The notes beneath the pieces are model-generated. The model saw nothing but the letters and a program-made list of their open reading frames with translations. It had not been told where the DNA came from and made no database searches. A program made the position numbers and the translations under genes. From Hippophae tibetana (Eukaryota > Streptophyta > Magnoliopsida > Rosales > Elaeagnaceae), in assembly GCA_037013495.1 (NCBI GenBank), contig CM072811.1:47871452-47935451 (forward strand): DNA of 64,000 bases, in the 5' to 3' direction. Position 1 is the stretch's first letter, and each line of letters opens with the position of its first letter. Of this stretch, positions 62,154 through 64,000 are shown piece after piece.

Positions 62154-62158
62154 AGCTA

Positions 62159-63250
62159 GGCCTAAATGTTCCATAAAAAAGTATTCTCGTGATAATATAT
62201 GGTTGGATTTTATCCCTATTTTTAATAACTAAATTCGTATATTTGTATGTACATAATATTTTACTTCATTCTGATCTCCTATTATTCAAGTTTGTCTAAA
62301 AAAAATGATTTATCATTCAATTACAAATTTCCATTTATTATGTATTATCTGTCTAATTAATAGATACGTTGTTTATATTTGCATGGATAATTTATTGATG
62401 GCTGCAAGAAGATTGATTAAACTTACATTTATATTTACCATTATCTTCTAACTAAACTTACGAGCTATGATTCAACGTCATAAAACACTTGAATATGTTA
62501 AAAGGCCCGAAACTCGAATCTCAATTTTAAGTGTGTAAGGTGTATTGTATAAAAACAAAAACAAAAAGGATCGTACTCCTACTTCAATGCTTACCCATTT
62601 TTTAAATTTTTTTGTTGAAAGATATGTTAATTATTTTATATACATTCTGATTAACGGGTGTTTTATGGCATGATTAAGAAAAGAAAGTGATATTTACCAC
62701 TATTAAATACAATAATGACTCTATCACAACTTAATGATTAGTTAATATAATTAAAATTCATGTTATATTTATTATTTGATGTATATTTTACCCAATAACA
62801 ACATTACACGTAATTCTTGATAGATGTCACTGTTTAAATTAATAGTAATACTCGAAAAGAAAAATAAGTAATATATAATGATCGATCACCTACTCTTCTA
62901 ACGTGTATTTTAATCAAATTTTATACTTTTGGCGTTATCCAGGAGCTCCCTATAATTTATGAATTCACTAAATTGTTCTGTGCTGCACATAGACAATTTC
63001 TTTTTAAAACTAAAATACCACTGTTACAATCATTTTATTAGAATTTTTCTAAAAGTACTAAAACAAAATTTAAAATCTTTATTTTTCCCGAAATAACATA
63101 ATATCCCTTGGTCATGGAGTCCATGCACTTCAATACTTTATTTAGTTCTTTGATAAATAGAGAGACAAGATTGCAATCACATAACTACAATGACCAATTG
63201 TGAAGGCATGACCTGCTTAAAGACCAACTGTATATACAGTTGAGAAGAAA
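62159..63250. other. AT-rich intergenic DNA between copia element 2 and the last gene
   Basis: No gene or repeat border is seen. The right end probably holds the polyadenylation region of the minus-strand gene that starts beyond the window. Confidence 0.55.
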
Positions 63251-63460
63251 GTGCGCCAATAACAATGGCGTAGAAAGTACTAAATAAATTCAAGATCATT
63301 AGCACAAAAAAAATAAATTAAAATAAGTCTAGACAGAACATAGGACAAACAAATGTAGCCTACTCATCTATTTTTTATACAATAGAAAACCAGAAGCTCT
63401 ATATGATAAGCATCACCTCCTAACGCATTTTCACATGGGATTATCAAGAAGTCCTGTCTC

Positions 63461-63910
63461 TCAATATGGTGGAGGATAATTTCCTGGGTAAGGACCTGAT
63501 TCACAAGCAGAGAGCATAAACTTGTTATAAAGTAAGGGATTGAATTGAACCTAGCCACAAATCAGAATGAAATGAAAAATGAAGATACCAGGAGGATAGT
63601 AGGATGAGGCTGCTGGTGGTGGAGGGTAAGGAGGCGGAGGATAAGCTGAAGTAGGTGGATATGGTGGTGGAGGATAAGCAGCATGGTGTGTGTTATAAGG
63701 ATCTGGCGGATAACCTGCTGAAGTAGTTTGGTATCCAGAATATGGAGATGGAGCTGGATAGGCTGCGGTTGGTCTTGGATAAGAAGTTGTATGTTGTGGA
63801 GGTGGGTATGCGGAAGTAGAATGTGATGAGGGCATGGAGTACATCGAACCATGTGATACAGGGGGTGCTGCATATGGTGGTGCTGATGGAGCATAGCTTG
63901 TTGCAGGTCT
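63461..63910 (-). CDS. Last two exons of a protein with a Pro/Tyr-rich C-terminus (partial)
   Basis: The gene enters from the right edge. After the acceptor TTTCAG| the exon 63910-63589 reads RPATSYAPSAPPYAAPPVSH, then repeated YPPP, SAYPPPPYPP and SYYPP units. A donor G|GTATCTT at 63588 and acceptor AATCAG|GT at 63495 join in phase to the last exon 63495-63461, which ends GPYPGNYPPPY and TGA. The visible part is 118 residues. Such tails occur in some C2-domain/SRC2-like membrane-binding proteins and in several RNA-binding proteins, so the family cannot be told without the N-terminal part. The low-complexity tail suggests multivalent or membrane-adjacent interactions; this is inference. The 3' UTR probably extends to about 63,250. 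Confidence 0.8.
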
Positions 63911-64000
63911 CTGAAATGTGAGTGAAAAGCAATTCAGTTATGACCTCATTAGCATGTATAGAAGAAGAATTTTAGTAACAACTCAATAGTTCTACAGAAA

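Larger units (their letters stand above)
55886..62158 (-). mobile_element. Ty1/copia LTR retrotransposon 2 (TNT1-like)
   Basis: The element spans 55891-62153 with genes on the minus strand. Its LTRs are ~330 bases with TGTAA...TTACA ends. The flanks AGTTA (55886-55890) and AGCTA (62154-62158) fit a 5-base target duplication with one change. The primer binding site and polypurine tract are in place. A leader of about 1.3 kb with no coding signal lies between the 5' LTR and gag. All gene segments are broken by stops and shifts. Confidence 0.93.

Noticed and set aside
63562..63932. Alternative frames overlapping the Pro/Tyr-rich exon
   Set aside because: They are shadows of the YPPP repeat in other frames (His/Leu-rich). 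Only one frame joins in phase with the last exon.

Overview
This window looks like nuclear DNA of a eudicot plant. Its genes have many introns with GT..AG borders, and most of it is strongly AT-rich intergenic DNA full of Ty1/copia, hAT, CACTA-like and foldback elements. I cannot name the species. Two protein genes are complete: a plastid homogentisate solanesyltransferase (HST, plastoquinone biosynthesis; minus strand, 10 exons, 4507-9018) and an SC35-like SR splicing factor (plus strand, 5 coding exons, 16209-19377). The last exons of a third gene, with a proline/tyrosine-rich C-terminus, lie on the minus strand at the right edge.

The most interesting content is a pair of MIR858 loci on the plus strand, about 21.4 kb apart. 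Each has a TATA box, a short leader exon, a small predicted intron, a 5' arm carrying a recognisable miR858, and a matching 3' arm far downstream. I measure the terminal loops at about 2.25 kb (locus 1) and 0.63 kb (locus 2). Both stems carry a second conserved 21-nt block one Dicer step below miR858.

Layout: 1-3208 broken hAT transposase gene; 4507-9018 HST; 9525-14981 copia element 1 (minus, TAAAC target duplication); 15.6-19.8 kb SR gene with a foldback element in intron 4; 19.8-32.5 kb AT-rich DNA with no gene seen; 32555-35222 MIR858 locus 1; 36377-45252 copia element 3 (plus, badly decayed), holding a probable solo LTR and a CACTA-like element that carries a DEAD-box RNA helicase exon; 46.8-52.1 kb a non-autonomous hAT, tandem and inverted repeats and a tiny TRIM-like element; 53871-54990 MIR858 locus 2; 55891-62153 copia element 2 (minus); 63461-63910 end of the third gene.

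The genes do not form one pathway. HST acts in plastoquinone synthesis, the SR protein in splicing, and miR858 is known to target R2R3-MYB mRNAs that control phenylpropanoid/flavonoid genes. No MYB gene is seen here. All coordinates come from reading by eye; exon joins were checked for reading phase, but nothing was aligned or folded by software.
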